Positions 15,600 through 25,067 are shown, counted from the stretch's first letter. The stretch: 64,000 bases of DNA from Streptomyces buecherae (GCF_014295035.1 NZ_CP060404.1:6612501-6676500), one strand, 5' to 3'. Notes: generated by a model from the letters alone, not told the origin. Numbers and translations: made by a program.

Positions 15600-17417
15600 A
15601 TGACAGAGCACCTCGCCGCCCCCACCGGCACGGCTCCGACGGACCACCCCGCAGCCACCCCGACCGCCCCCGCCCCCGCCGGCGCGGTGGCGCCGCGCGC
15701 CGACCACCGCCCCGCCGACGACCGTCCCGCCGAGGACCACGCCGCCGGCGGACCCCGCACCGCCGCACCCCACACCGCCGACCGTCGCGCCGAGGCCGGC
15801 GCGCGGCACTCCGAATGGTGGCGCGAAGCCGTCATCTACCAGGTCTATCCGCGCAGCTTCGCCGACGGTGACGGCGACGGCATGGGCGACCTGGCCGGGG
15901 TCCGCCACCGCCTGCCCCACCTGCGCGACCTCGGCGTCGACGCCGTCTGGCTCAGCCCCTGCTACGCCTCGCCGCAGGCCGACGCCGGCTACGACGTGGC
16001 GGACTACCGCGCCATCGACCCCATGTTCGGCACCCTGGCCGACGCCGAGGCCGTCATCGACGAGGCCCACCGGCTCGGGCTGCGGGTGATCGTGGACCTG
16101 GTGCCCAACCACTGTTCCGACCAGCACGCCTGGTTCCGGCGGGCGCTGCGCGAGGGGCCGGGCTCCGCGCTGCGGGACCGCTTCCACTTCCGGACCGGCA
16201 AGGGGGCGGACGGACACCTGCCGCCCAACGACTGGGAGTCCATCTTCGGCGGGCCCGCCTGGACCCGCACCACCGACCCCGACGGCACCCCGGGCGAGTG
16301 GTACCTGCACCTGTTCGCGCCGCAGCAGCCCGACTTCAACTGGGACCACCCCGCCGTCCACGACGAGTTCCGCACCATCCTGCGGTTCTGGCTCGACCTC
16401 GGCATCGACGGCTTCCGCATCGACGTGGCGCACGGCCTGGTCAAGGCCGCCGGGCTGCCCGACATGGGCCAGACCGGGCAGCTCAAGCTGCTCGGCAACC
16501 AGCCGCTGCCCTTCTTCGACCAGGACGGGGTCCACGCGATCTACCGGAGCTGGCGCAAGGTCCTCGACGAGTACCCCGGGCAGCGCATCGGCGTCGCCGA
16601 GGCGTGGACCCCCAGCGCCGAGCGCACCGCGCGCTACCTGCGCCCCGACGAGCTGCACCAGGCGTTCAACTTCCACTACCTCACCACCGGTTGGGACGCC
16701 GCCGCGCTGCGCTCGGTCATCGACGCGTCGCTGTCCGCCATGCGCCCGGTCGGCGCGCCCACCACCTGGGTGCTGTCCAACCACGACGTGGTGCGGCACG
16801 CCACCCGGTTCGCCGACGCCGGCCCGGAGCAGGGGCTCGCCCGCGCGCGGGCGGCGGCGCTGCTCATGCTGGCGCTGCCCGGCTCCGCCTACCTCTACCA
16901 GGGCGAGGAACTCGGCCTGCCCGAGGTCACCGACCTGCCCGACGAGGTACGACAGGACCCTTCGTTCTTCCGGGGCAACGGCCAGGACGGGCTGCGCGAC
17001 GGCTGCCGGGTGCCGCTGCCCTGGTCGGGCGACGTCCCGCCGTACGGCTTCGGCCCCGAGCCCGGCGGCCCGAGCTGGCTGCCGCAGCCGGCCGCCTGGG
17101 CGCGGCTCAGCGTGGCCGCGCAGACCGGCGACCCGCACTCGACGCTGGAGCTCTACCGGCGGGCGCTCGCGGTGCGCCGCGAACAGCCGGCGCTCGGCGC
17201 GGGCGACGCGGTGCGCTGGCTGACGGCCCCCGACGGCGTGCTCTCCTTCCGGCGCGACGCGCCACAGGGCGGCGTGCAGTGCACGGTCAACACGACCTCC
17301 GCCCCCGTGCGCCTGCCCGAGCCCGGCCCGGTGCTGGTGGCCAGCGCCGAACTCGGCCCCGCCGAAGGGGGGACGCGCGAACTGCCCGCCGACACGGCGG
17401 TGTGGTGGGCGGTGTGA
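15600..17417 (+). CDS. aglA: AglA-like alpha-glucosidase (GH13)
   Basis: A 605-residue enzyme. The first ATG (15595) runs straight into a stop, so ATG 15600 is the start. About 75 Pro/Ala/Asp-rich residues precede the GH13 barrel. Conserved regions are visible: DLVPNH (region I), GFRIDVAHGL (nucleophile Asp), GVAEAW (acid/base Glu) and VLSNHDVVRH (third Asp). No signal peptide is present, so it should hydrolyse imported maltose or maltodextrins inside the cell. Its neighbour malR is divergent. The usual ABC transporter genes malEFG are not beside it, so either substrate arrives through a system elsewhere or the locus has been rearranged. Confidence 0.9.
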   Translation: MTEHLAAPTGTAPTDHPAATPTAPAPAGAVAPRADHRPADDRPAEDHAAGGPRTAAPHTADRRAEAGARHSEWWREAVIYQVYPRSFADGDGDGMGDLAGVRHRLPHLRDLGVDAVWLSPCYASPQADAGYDVADYRAIDPMFGTLADAEAVIDEAHRLGLRVIVDLVPNHCSDQHAWFRRALREGPGSALRDRFHFRTGKGADGHLPPNDWESIFGGPAWTRTTDPDGTPGEWYLHLFAPQQPDFNWDHPAVHDEFRTILRFWLDLGIDGFRIDVAHGLVKAAGLPDMGQTGQLKLLGNQPLPFFDQDGVHAIYRSWRKVLDEYPGQRIGVAEAWTPSAERTARYLRPDELHQAFNFHYLTTGWDAAALRSVIDASLSAMRPVGAPTTWVLSNHDVVRHATRFADAGPEQGLARARAAALLMLALPGSAYLYQGEELGLPEVTDLPDEVRQDPSFFRGNGQDGLRDGCRVPLPWSGDVPPYGFGPEPGGPSWLPQPAAWARLSVAAQTGDPHSTLELYRRALAVRREQPALGAGDAVRWLTAPDGVLSFRRDAPQGGVQCTVNTTSAPVRLPEPGPVLVASAELGPAEGGTRELPADTAVWWAV

Positions 17418-17422
17418 GCCAG

Positions 17423-17456
17423 GGCCCGGGGCGGGCGGGCCCGCCCGCCCCGGGCC
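17423..17456. terminator. Perfect 34-bp palindrome between convergent genes
   Basis: Two 17-base arms (17423-17439, 17440-17456) are exactly complementary with no spacer. It lies between the stop codons of aglA and the leftward membrane gene and should stop transcription from both sides. Confidence 0.8.
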
Positions 17457-17469
17457 GCCGCGAGCTGGC

Positions 17470-18426
17470 TCAGCCGCGTAGCCGCACCCCGTACCGGGAG
17501 CGCAGCCGGCTGATCTCCCAGCACGAGAGGGCCGTCACCGTGGCCGGGCCGCCGACAAGCAGTACGTACGCCAGGGCGGGCGGGCCGCCGGGCAGCCCGC
17601 CGATGGCCGCGATCTCCCAGACCAGGACGCTGGTCAACAGAGCCGGGGTCGCGGGGTGCACGGCCGCCGTGCCGAAGCCGGTGCGGACCACCGTGACCGA
17701 CGCGAACAGGAACAGGAACACCGACCACCCGCCCGCCGCCAGGCTCGCCAGGACCAGCAGGGTGCCGAGGTTGCCGCCCGCGTGCGAGGGGTTGAGCAGG
17801 TCCACGCCGTAGAACAGGGCGGGAATCAGGGCCAACGAGCCGAAGAACAGGCCGAGTTGGCGCAGCGGACCGCGCAGCGCGGCCCGCATCGTGGCGCGGC
17901 GGGCGGGTGGCGCGAGCCAGATGAGGACGCCGAGGACGACCGGTCCGCTGGCGATGAGCAGCCAGGGCGCGAGGAGGAGCGTGGCCCACTGCTCGGTGAG
18001 GTGCTGGCCCACGTCCTGGGCGTTGCCCAGGGCCACGACGACCGCGATCGTGACCGCGACCGCCGCCCACGTCCGGAGGGTCTTGAGGCGCGCCACCCGG
18101 GGGTCGTGCACCGGGGCGGGGGCGCTCCCGCGTACGAAGACGCGCCAGGCCGCGAGGCGGGCGCTGCGGGCGAGCGCGTACAGCGCCACCAGCGGCGAGA
18201 GCAGCAACAGGACGGGCAGCAACACCGGGTACAGGCCGGCGGGCACGGGCCGCAGCATCCGCAGCACCGATGGCCAACCCCGGGGCCGGGTGGGGGCGTT
18301 CGGGTCGCCCGGCGGCGGGACCGGCGGCGCCGGCGGTGGGGTCGGCGGGCCCGGCTGTGGCGGCACGGGACCGCCGCCCGGTGGGCTCGGTGGGGGCGGG
18401 TCGCCTCCCCAGCGGATGGTCGTCAT
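17470..18426 (-). CDS. Integral membrane protein, function unknown
   Basis: A 318-residue protein. Residues 1-55 are proline-rich and cytoplasmic (PPPPSPPGGGPVPPQPGP). Six to seven transmembrane helices follow (about 65-90, 115-135, 145-165, 195-215, 225-250, 260-285). No catalytic motif was recognised. The ATG at 18426 was chosen because upstream codons are low-quality. Flanking hairpins at both ends make it a single-gene unit. Confidence 0.75.
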   Translation of the reverse strand: MTTIRWGGDPPPPSPPGGGPVPPQPGPPTPPPAPPVPPPGDPNAPTRPRGWPSVLRMLRPVPAGLYPVLLPVLLLLSPLVALYALARSARLAAWRVFVRGSAPAPVHDPRVARLKTLRTWAAVAVTIAVVVALGNAQDVGQHLTEQWATLLLAPWLLIASGPVVLGVLIWLAPPARRATMRAALRGPLRQLGLFFGSLALIPALFYGVDLLNPSHAGGNLGTLLVLASLAAGGWSVFLFLFASVTVVRTGFGTAAVHPATPALLTSVLVWEIAAIGGLPGGPPALAYVLLVGGPATVTALSCWEISRLRSRYGVRLRG

Positions 18427-18587
18427 CTCCGCGCACCTCACTCTCCGGCGCTCCCGCACCGCCCGGGACCCTACCGCCCGCCAAGACGCCCGCGCGGGAC
18501 GGCGCGGTTGCCGGACCGACGTGTCACCTTCCTGGCGGCAACCGATGCGAATCCGTGTCCCGACAAGCGAGTTGCGGGTCCGGTGAG

Positions 18588-18627
18588 GGCTCACCCCGGC
18601 CCGCGCGCGAGCGGGCCGGGGTGAGCC
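18588..18627 (-). terminator. Terminator of the DUF4253 gene
   Basis: A perfect 17-bp stem (18588-18604 / 18611-18627) with 6-nt loop lies just beyond the stop codon of the leftward gene. Confidence 0.8.
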
Positions 18628-18639
18628 GTCACGGCCCGG

Positions 18640-19656
18640 TCAGTCCCACCAGAACGACCAGTTGTGCTTGCCCACCAGGTGCTCCCGCGCGTACCGCTCC
18701 AGGGTCTCGCTGTCCTGCCAGATGTTGTCCGGGCAGAACGCGAAGTGCTCGGCGGCGATCGGCAGCGCCTCCTCCAGGGTGCGGGGCGGGTGGGGCACCG
18801 ACACGTGCAGCACGTCGAACTCCAGCGCCACCACGCGTATCCCGAACCGGTCCTCCCAGGACCGCAGCACGGCGGAGAACGGGGCCGCGTCCTCGTCGTA
18901 GTTCAGCGGGCCGAGCCAGCCGATCGCCGCGAGGACGTCCGCGCTGCGCTCGGCCGGCACCAGGGCTATCCGGGGCGCGGTGAGGATGTCGTACTCCACC
19001 AGGGCGGCGGCCACCTCGGCGGCGCGCTCGTCCGGGTCCACCACGGCCGGGCAAGCCGGCGCGAGGCCGGGCCACGCGGTGCCGTACGGAGCGAGCGCCA
19101 CGGCGTCGTCCAGGTCCGCGCCACCCTCGCGCGCCGGCTGGCCCGGGGCGTGGGCCGCGCGCCAGGAACCCTCGGCCGCGCCGTCCGCCAACTCCTCCTC
19201 CGGGCCCGGCTCCAGCCCGTCCGCCAGCTCGACGCCCCCATCGACCACGGCGGCGCCCCGCTGGTCGGCGACCGCCGCAGCCTCTTCGTCCTCCGCCGGG
19301 GCGGTGTTGTCGGCCCACCACTCGGCCAGCAGCGCGCCGGCCTCGAAGTCGTCCGGGTCGGACGCCAGGTCCGGGCCCAGCTCCTCGTTCCACGGCTGGT
19401 CGCCATCGCTCTCGCGCTCCCCGCCGAGCAGCACCGGGCGCAACCCGGCCGCCTTCAGCGCGGGCAGCAGCCGCCCCCAGGAGTCCTCCGTGGCCGGCTC
19501 GGTGGCGCGCCACAGCAGCGGCTCGTGCCACAGACCGTCGAGGGTGAGCCGGTGCAGGGTGCCCGGCGGCAGGTCGAAGTCGAGTCCCAGGGTGCGTCCC
19601 GTGGGGTCGGCGGCCAGGATGTGGAGGGGGTTCGGGGGTGTCGCGTGCGTGGTCAC
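18640..19656 (-). CDS. DUF4253-domain protein
   Basis: A 338-residue soluble protein. The C-terminal third (about 230-338) carries the DUF4253 features: RIALVPAERSADVLAAIGW, a segment on the rate of FGIRVVALEFDVLHVSV, and the ending EHFAFCPDNIWQD...WSFWWD. The central part (110-200) is acidic and Ala-rich and probably disordered. The start is GTG 19656; upstream in-frame codons would add an implausible Arg-rich head. The biochemical role of this family is unknown; it is common in Streptomyces and sometimes compared with immunity/SMI1-like proteins. No partner gene is adjacent. Confidence 0.8.
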   Translation of the reverse strand: MTTHATPPNPLHILAADPTGRTLGLDFDLPPGTLHRLTLDGLWHEPLLWRATEPATEDSWGRLLPALKAAGLRPVLLGGERESDGDQPWNEELGPDLASDPDDFEAGALLAEWWADNTAPAEDEEAAAVADQRGAAVVDGGVELADGLEPGPEEELADGAAEGSWRAAHAPGQPAREGGADLDDAVALAPYGTAWPGLAPACPAVVDPDERAAEVAAALVEYDILTAPRIALVPAERSADVLAAIGWLGPLNYDEDAAPFSAVLRSWEDRFGIRVVALEFDVLHVSVPHPPRTLEEALPIAAEHFAFCPDNIWQDSETLERYAREHLVGKHNWSFWWD

Positions 19657-19865
19657 AGGGGTGACGCTACCCCCAGTGTCTGACAACTCAGCGTCGAACA
19701 GGCGTCGGGCGATCAACGTCCCGGGGCGCAACAGCCGGCGACCCACCGGCCAGCACGCGGCGACCACCCGCCACCGCCCGTCCCGCAGGTGGGACGTAGC
19801 CGTAGAACCCGGGCATCCCGGGCCCGCGCGTCCCAGCCCTCGGGAAGCCCGGACGTGGGGAGTCC

Positions 19866-20732
19866 TCAGACCCGAGGGGCCTCGGGCGCCCGGGGAGCGT
19901 GCGGGAGGTGCGGGGTGTGAGAGACGTGCGGGGTGTGGGAGCTGTGGGGGCCCTGCGGAACCCGGGAGGCCGCAGATGCCTCGGGGGCCGCAGGTGCCGC
20001 AGGTGCCTCGGGTGCCGCGGGCACCAGCGTGACCAGCCGTGTCAGCAGGTCGGCGAAGAGGCCGTCCGGCGGCTCCTGCGCGAGCAGGTCCCGCACCAGG
20101 TCGGCCAGTTCCGGGTCCGCCACGGCGCCCACGGCGGCCAGCGCCACGAAGTCGTGCACGAGCTGCGTCTCAAGCTCCGCGCGCGCGACCGTGCGTCCGT
20201 CGAGCCACAGCAGGGCGGTGGTCTCGGCCAGCGAGACCCACGAGCGCACGATCAGCGCGAGGCGCGCGGAGGGCCGCTCGACCCCCAGGTGCGCCAGGAT
20301 CTGCTCGTACGCCGCCTGCCGCACGTCGTCGATGGTCGCGCGGGCGCTGCCCGTGGCGTGCGGCACGTCGCCGCCGCCGACCACCGCGGCCGGGCCGCCG
20401 CGCATCAGGGCCGAGAAGCCGGGCCCGTGGTCCTCGACGAAGTCGAAGAAGCGGCCCATGACGCGCAGCAACCGCTCGCCCAACGACCCCTCTCGCGGCT
20501 CGACGAAGCGGGCGCTCAGCTCGTCGGCGGCCCGCCGCAGGGCCGCCTCGTACAGGCTCTGCTTGCCGGGGAAGTAGTGGTAGACCAACGGCCGGGAGAT
20601 ACCGGCGCGTTCGGCGATCTCGTCGATCGAGACGTCCTCGGGGGAACGACTGGCGAAGAGGTCGAGCGCCACCGTGATGAGCTGTTCGCGTCGTTCCTCG
20701 ACGCCCATTCTGCGGCGCGCGCTCTTGGCCAT
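19866..20732 (-). CDS. TetR-family regulator with His/Pro-rich tail
   Basis: A 288-residue regulator: N-terminal helix-turn-helix (DEIAERAGISRPLVYHYFPG, residues 37-56) and an all-helical ligand domain to about residue 230. The last 55 residues are an unusual Ala/Pro then His/Pro tail (HSSHTPHVSHTPHLPHAPR) coded by imperfect repeats. It is the third gene of a leftward operon with a ferredoxin reductase (39 bp upstream) and a di-iron enzyme, so it probably represses that operon through the site near 22818. The ligand is probably hydrophobic. Confidence 0.9.
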   Translation of the reverse strand: MAKSARRRMGVEERREQLITVALDLFASRSPEDVSIDEIAERAGISRPLVYHYFPGKQSLYEAALRRAADELSARFVEPREGSLGERLLRVMGRFFDFVEDHGPGFSALMRGGPAAVVGGGDVPHATGSARATIDDVRQAAYEQILAHLGVERPSARLALIVRSWVSLAETTALLWLDGRTVARAELETQLVHDFVALAAVGAVADPELADLVRDLLAQEPPDGLFADLLTRLVTLVPAAPEAPAAPAAPEASAASRVPQGPHSSHTPHVSHTPHLPHAPRAPEAPRV

Positions 20733-20771
20733 GGCCTCATCCTAGTTGGCCGCCACACCGCCCCGACCGGC

Positions 20772-21875
20772 TCAGAGGTCGAGCACGAGCCTGTCCCCGT
20801 ACGCCCGCGAGACGCAGATGAGCATCTGGTCGTCGCGCTCCGCGTCGGTCAGCAACTCGTCGCGGTGGTCGATGTCGCCGGCGACGACCCGTTGCAGGCA
20901 GGTGCCGCAGAAGCCCTGGGCGCAGGAGTACGCCAGGTCGGGCAGGGCCTGTTCGCGGATGGCGGTCAGCACGCTGGTCTTCGGCCCGACGCTGACCGTG
21001 GTGCCGGTGCGGCGCAGCTCCACCTCGAACGCCGTGTCCACGCCGCCGCGGTGCCTCGCCCCGCCCGGCGCGAACCGCTCCATGTGCAGCCCGCCGCCGG
21101 GCGGGTCGGCCGCGCACAGCTCGGCGACCGCGTCCATCAGCCCGTCGGGCCCGCAGCAGTAGACCGCGGCCCCCTCGGGCGCGCCGGCCAGCACGGCCGC
21201 CAGGTCCGGCCGGCCCCGCTCGTCCTCGGGCAGCACGCTGACCTTCTCGGGGCCGCCGAGCTTCTCGACCTCGGCCACGAACGGCATGCTGGCCAGCGAT
21301 CGCCCCCCGTACACCAACCGCCACGGCACGCCGGCCGCCTCCACGGCGCGCAGCATCGGCAGGATCGGCGTGATCCCGATGCCGCCCGCGACGAAGACGT
21401 ACGCCGGAGCCTCGACCAGCGGGAACCGGTTCCGCGGCCCGCGCACCTCGACCTCCTCGCCCTCGTGCAACTGCTCGTGGACCTCCCGCGAGCCGCCCCG
21501 GCCGTCCTCGATGAGCCGGGTGGCGATGGTGTACGAGGTGGTGTCGGCCGGGTCGCCGCACAGCGAGTACTGCCGGATCGTCCCCGAGGGCAGCACGAGG
21601 TCCAGGTGGGCCCCGGGCTGCCAGGGCGGCAGCTCGGCGCCGGTCAGCCGCAGGCGCACCACGCCGTCGGCCGCCTCCTGCCGCTCGGTGATCATCATGC
21701 GCAGGGCAGCGCCGCCGCTCCCGGCCCGGCCGCGCCCGGATATCGGGTCCTCAAGCGCGGGCATGGGCCACAGCGGGGACCGATCGGCCCCGCGGCCCAG
21801 GGCGTGCCGGACGACGAGCGCGGCGGCGGCGAGCGCGATGACGGTGCGGGGGCGGGGCAGCGGGACGCGGGCCAT
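20772..21875 (-). CDS. Flavin/2Fe-2S oxidoreductase (PDR/VanB type)
   Basis: A 367-residue protein with an N-terminal hydrophobic anchor (residues 10-25), an FMN/FAD barrel (RQYSLCGDP), an NAD(P)H domain (VFVAGGIGITPILPML; CCGPDGLM) and a C-terminal plant-type ferredoxin domain with four cluster cysteines (CAQGFCGTC ... C near the end). It would pass electrons from NAD(P)H to a partner oxygenase. The partner is very likely the di-iron protein encoded immediately upstream, whose stop codon lies 2 bp before this start (ATG 21875). Confidence 0.9.
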   Translation of the reverse strand: MARVPLPRPRTVIALAAAALVVRHALGRGADRSPLWPMPALEDPISGRGRAGSGGAALRMMITERQEAADGVVRLRLTGAELPPWQPGAHLDLVLPSGTIRQYSLCGDPADTTSYTIATRLIEDGRGGSREVHEQLHEGEEVEVRGPRNRFPLVEAPAYVFVAGGIGITPILPMLRAVEAAGVPWRLVYGGRSLASMPFVAEVEKLGGPEKVSVLPEDERGRPDLAAVLAGAPEGAAVYCCGPDGLMDAVAELCAADPPGGGLHMERFAPGGARHRGGVDTAFEVELRRTGTTVSVGPKTSVLTAIREQALPDLAYSCAQGFCGTCLQRVVAGDIDHRDELLTDAERDDQMLICVSRAYGDRLVLDL

Positions 21876-21877
21876 GG

Positions 21878-22807
21878 TCAGGCACCTCCGGTCGAGCGGG
21901 TGGGGGTCGGCTTGGCCTCGGCGGCCGTCGCGGCGGGGGAGTTGGCCAGGTAGGCCAGGGCCTGGGCGGTGCTGCACTCCCGCGAGGGGTGGTAGCCGGG
22001 GCTCAGGTACGCCGGTATGGAGCGGGCGATGGCGCCGGGACGGGGCAGCAGGCCCTGCCGCCCGGCCCGCACGAACTCCCGCAGGCTGGCCTTGCCGTCG
22101 CGCAGCGTCGGGTCGTTGGCCATGAAGAACCTGATGCCGCGCTGCCAGAGGAAGACCAGCGCGGTCAGCGCCGCGCCCCAGGTCCGCACCCGGCGCCGGT
22201 AGCCGCCGTCCACGTGCAGGAACAGGTCGAACGCCACCGACCTGTGCTCGACCTCCTCGGCGCCGTGCCAGCGCAACAGGTCGAGCATGACCGGGTCGCA
22301 GCCCTTGCGGTCGAGCGCGTCGGCGCCGAGGACCCAGTCCCCGAGGAACGCCGTGTAGTGCTCGATCGCCGCGATCAGCGCGATCCGCTCAAGGAGCCAC
22401 CAGTCGCGCGCCCGGCCGGGCGGCAGCGTGCGGTCGCCGAGCAGCTTCTCGAAGAACCAGTCGACCTGTGCCGTGTACGGGGTGGGGTCGAGCCCGAGCC
22501 GCGCCAGGTGCGGCAGCACCTGGTCGTGCGCCTGGGAGTGCATGGCCTCCTGGCCGATGAAGCCGAGCACGTCCGCGCGCAGCCGCTCGTCCCGGATGAG
22601 CGGCAGAGCCTGCTTGTAGACGTGCACGAACCAGCGTTCGCCGGCGGGCAGGAGCAGGTGCAACACGTTGATCGTGTGCGTCGTGGCGGGGTCGCCCGGA
22701 ACCCAGTGCAGGGGGGTGCCGGACCACTCGAAGTCCACGTTCCGTGCCGTGAGCGGGGTGTACTCCGAGGCCACGGGGGCGGGCCGCGCCTTGGCCTTGT
22801 TAGACAT
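21878..22807 (-). CDS. Metal-dependent hydrolase family protein (PF10118-like, di-iron)
   Basis: A 309-residue helical protein. Metal-binding patterns typical of the ferritin-like PF10118 family are visible: GQEAMHSQAHD (near residue 85), ERIALIAAIEHYTA (near 150) and HGAEEVEHRSVAFD (near 190), giving Glu/His ligand sets for two iron atoms. The family is named metal-dependent hydrolase, but pairing with a 2Fe-2S reductase suggests an O2-using oxidase or hydroxylase acting on a lipid-like substrate. First gene of the three-gene operon with reductase and TetR. Confidence 0.8.
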   Translation of the reverse strand: MSNKAKARPAPVASEYTPLTARNVDFEWSGTPLHWVPGDPATTHTINVLHLLLPAGERWFVHVYKQALPLIRDERLRADVLGFIGQEAMHSQAHDQVLPHLARLGLDPTPYTAQVDWFFEKLLGDRTLPPGRARDWWLLERIALIAAIEHYTAFLGDWVLGADALDRKGCDPVMLDLLRWHGAEEVEHRSVAFDLFLHVDGGYRRRVRTWGAALTALVFLWQRGIRFFMANDPTLRDGKASLREFVRAGRQGLLPRPGAIARSIPAYLSPGYHPSRECSTAQALAYLANSPAATAAEAKPTPTRSTGGA

Positions 22808-22813
22808 GGCGTC

Positions 22814-22838
22814 AATGTACTGGCGGGTAAGTAGTTGG
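22814..22838 (-). promoter_or_regulatory. Candidate TetR operator of the di-iron operon
   Basis: TACTTACCCGCCAGTA read on the minus strand (22818-22833) has TACT...AGTA arms, with CAA/TTG further out. It lies about 10 bp upstream of the di-iron gene start, a position that would block initiation. Assignment to the adjacent TetR is an inference. Confidence 0.45.
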
Positions 22839-22966
22839 CAACAGGGGTGCGCACCCGCGAATTTCCACCGCCGCCGGCCGCCCCCCGGCCCCGCGACCCG
22901 CGCTCGCCGCCCGGCTCCGCCCGGGTCCCTCCGCGAGCCCGCCGACCCGCCGCCCCCACGCGAACC

Positions 22967-23000
22967 GGCCCGGTCCCGGGGGCGAGTCCGGGACCGGGCC
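22967..23000 (-). terminator. Hairpin after the 650-aa membrane protein gene
   Basis: GGCCCGGTCCCGG (22967-22979) and its exact complement (22988-23000) flank an 8-nt loop, 31 bp beyond the stop codon of the leftward gene. Confidence 0.75.
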
Positions 23001-23030
23001 GGCCGGTCGGGTGCGGGGTGGGGCGAGTGG

Positions 23031-24983
23031 TCAGCGCAGCGCCGCGAGGCGCTCGCCGTTCGCCAGGGTCGCGCTGAGGTCGGGGCGGGTGCCGGGCTCG
23101 GTGGGCAGGGCCAGCAGGTTGCCCGGGGTCGAGCCGGTCAGCTCGCCGCTCAACGTGATCGAGGTGACCTCGGAGTCGCCCGCGGCCAGCACGTACCACT
23201 GGCCGGCCGGGGACTTCCACAGCACTCCGGACAGCACGTGCGGAGCGCGTGGCCCGCACGCCGCCGAGTCCTCCGCGCGGGCGGCGGCTGTGCCCGGCGT
23301 GTCGGGGCGGCGCGCGGGCAGTTGGAGTTGGGCCAGCGTCCTGGCGCCCGCGCCGCGCCACGTCTCCGCCCTGGCACACACCCAGGCGGCGCTGCCCGCG
23401 GCCTCCGGGAGCGGCTGGATGGCGAACTGCCAGGCGTTCACGCTGCGCACGCCGGCCCCGCGGAGCGCCGGCAGGTGGCAGGCGGTACGGGCGAGGCCGC
23501 GCAGCGCCTCCGCGCCCGTCGCGTCGGTGCCGGTGGTGCTGGGCGACCCGTACGTCAGCCGGGCCGGGACCAACTCCCCGAGGTCCGTGGCCAGGTGCGG
23601 GCCGAGTTGCAGGGCCGGCCAGGACGTGCACTCCCTGGCCTCGGCGGGGCTGCGCACCGGGGCGGTCACCCCGTCGGCGCCGCGCGTGACGGGCCGCGCG
23701 TCCTCCTGCGGCGCCAGCAGGTTCCGCACCGCGACCGAGCGCACCCAGGGAGCCGTCAGGTAGCGCACGTTGCCGTCGACGCGGCCGAGGACCAGGGCCG
23801 TCGCCGACGCCTGGTCGGCCGCGTCGGCGCGCCCGAGGTCGAGCAGCGCGCCGCCGCCGTCGCCGCTCCCGGCCTCCGCGTACCTGACCACCCGCAGCCC
23901 GTCGTGGAAGAGCACCACGGCGTCCTGGTCCACGGTGCCGGCGAACAGCAACTGGGGCGGCCCGGCGGGCGGTCCGGGCAGCGTGCCGGGGGTGGCCGAG
24001 ACCCGCACCGAGCCGCCGGGCCGCGCCCACACGGCCAGCGCCCGCCGCAGCAGTTCGCGGTCGCCGAGCCGGTCGCCGCGCGCGGGCCAGGTCGCGAAGT
24101 CGCGCCGGCTGGCGGTGCGCCAGGCGTTCGGCTCGGCGCGGGTGAGCCGGTTGGGGTCGAGCGCCGCGTCGGCCGCGGGGTTACGGGCGTAGGAGGGGGC
24201 CGCGGCGCCGTCCGGGCCCCAGCCGTCGCCGGGCATCCCGAGCAACACGGCGCACACCGCGAGGGCCGCCGCCGCCGCCAACGCGGCCCGGCCGTGCTGG
24301 CGGCGGCGCGCCAGGTCCGTCGGCCGGGCGCGCAGCGCGCACGGGTCGAACGCCGGCGAGTCCAGCCGCGGCCGGTCGGCGCCGTCGACCCGGGGGACGC
24401 CGTCGGCCTCGGCGACGGCCGCGGCCGCGTCCGCCACGCCCGCCTCCGCGAGGACCCGCCGCAGCGCCGGCCCGTCGAGCCCGTCGAGGTCACGCAGCGC
24501 GAAGGCGGCCCGGCCGGGCCCGGAGAGGGAGGCCAGGGTCTGTTCCAGGGCCAGCGCGGCGGCCCCGTCAGAGCGGGTGGCCAACCGCAGCCCCCACACC
24601 TGCGGCAGCAGCGGCGGCAGGGCGGCGCGGGACGGCAACTCCCAGCGCCGTCGCGGTCGCGCGGCATCGAGGGCGGCCCGCAACACGCGCAGCCGCAGCG
24701 GCGCGTAGCCGCCGGCCGTCTCGCGCGCCCCGCGCTGCCCCGGCAGCCCGGCCGGGCGGGTCGCGACCGGCTCGGCGGCGGGTGTCGCGCCGCGCGGCAG
24801 GGCGCGCTGGGCCAGGGCGTGCGCGGTCAGGACGCGGCGGGTGCGGCCGAGGTCGGGCGGCAGGACGACGTAGCCGAGCCGCACCAGATGCGGATAGTGC
24901 TCCGCGAGGGCGGCTTCGGCGGCCTCCAGGTCGAGGGGGCCGGGGGGCTCGCTGGGGGGCGCTGTCGCCTGCTGCTGTTCCAC
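23031..24983 (-). CDS. Single-pass membrane protein with sigma-like N-terminal region, function unknown
   Basis: A 650-residue protein. Residues 15-190 look like a degenerate sigma-70-type helical region (EHYPHLVRLGYVVLPPDLGR; LASLSGPGRAAFALRDLDGL resembles region 4 entry). A single membrane helix at about 230-250 (AALAAAAALAVCAVLLGM) is followed by a 400-residue extracytoplasmic part without a recognised catalytic motif. The design, a cytoplasmic sigma-like head and an exterior domain, occurs in several Streptomyces proteins of unknown role. It could be a surface sensor; that is inference. Confidence 0.7.
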   Translation of the reverse strand: MEQQQATAPPSEPPGPLDLEAAEAALAEHYPHLVRLGYVVLPPDLGRTRRVLTAHALAQRALPRGATPAAEPVATRPAGLPGQRGARETAGGYAPLRLRVLRAALDAARPRRRWELPSRAALPPLLPQVWGLRLATRSDGAAALALEQTLASLSGPGRAAFALRDLDGLDGPALRRVLAEAGVADAAAAVAEADGVPRVDGADRPRLDSPAFDPCALRARPTDLARRRQHGRAALAAAAALAVCAVLLGMPGDGWGPDGAAAPSYARNPAADAALDPNRLTRAEPNAWRTASRRDFATWPARGDRLGDRELLRRALAVWARPGGSVRVSATPGTLPGPPAGPPQLLFAGTVDQDAVVLFHDGLRVVRYAEAGSGDGGGALLDLGRADAADQASATALVLGRVDGNVRYLTAPWVRSVAVRNLLAPQEDARPVTRGADGVTAPVRSPAEARECTSWPALQLGPHLATDLGELVPARLTYGSPSTTGTDATGAEALRGLARTACHLPALRGAGVRSVNAWQFAIQPLPEAAGSAAWVCARAETWRGAGARTLAQLQLPARRPDTPGTAAARAEDSAACGPRAPHVLSGVLWKSPAGQWYVLAAGDSEVTSITLSGELTGSTPGNLLALPTEPGTRPDLSATLANGERLAALR

Positions 24984-25067
24984 GGCCCGTAGAACGAGCG
25001 AGGCAGGCGATGGTCACCTGCGCGGCAGGGTCGCGGGGCCCGCGCCGATGGCCCCGCGACCCGTGGC

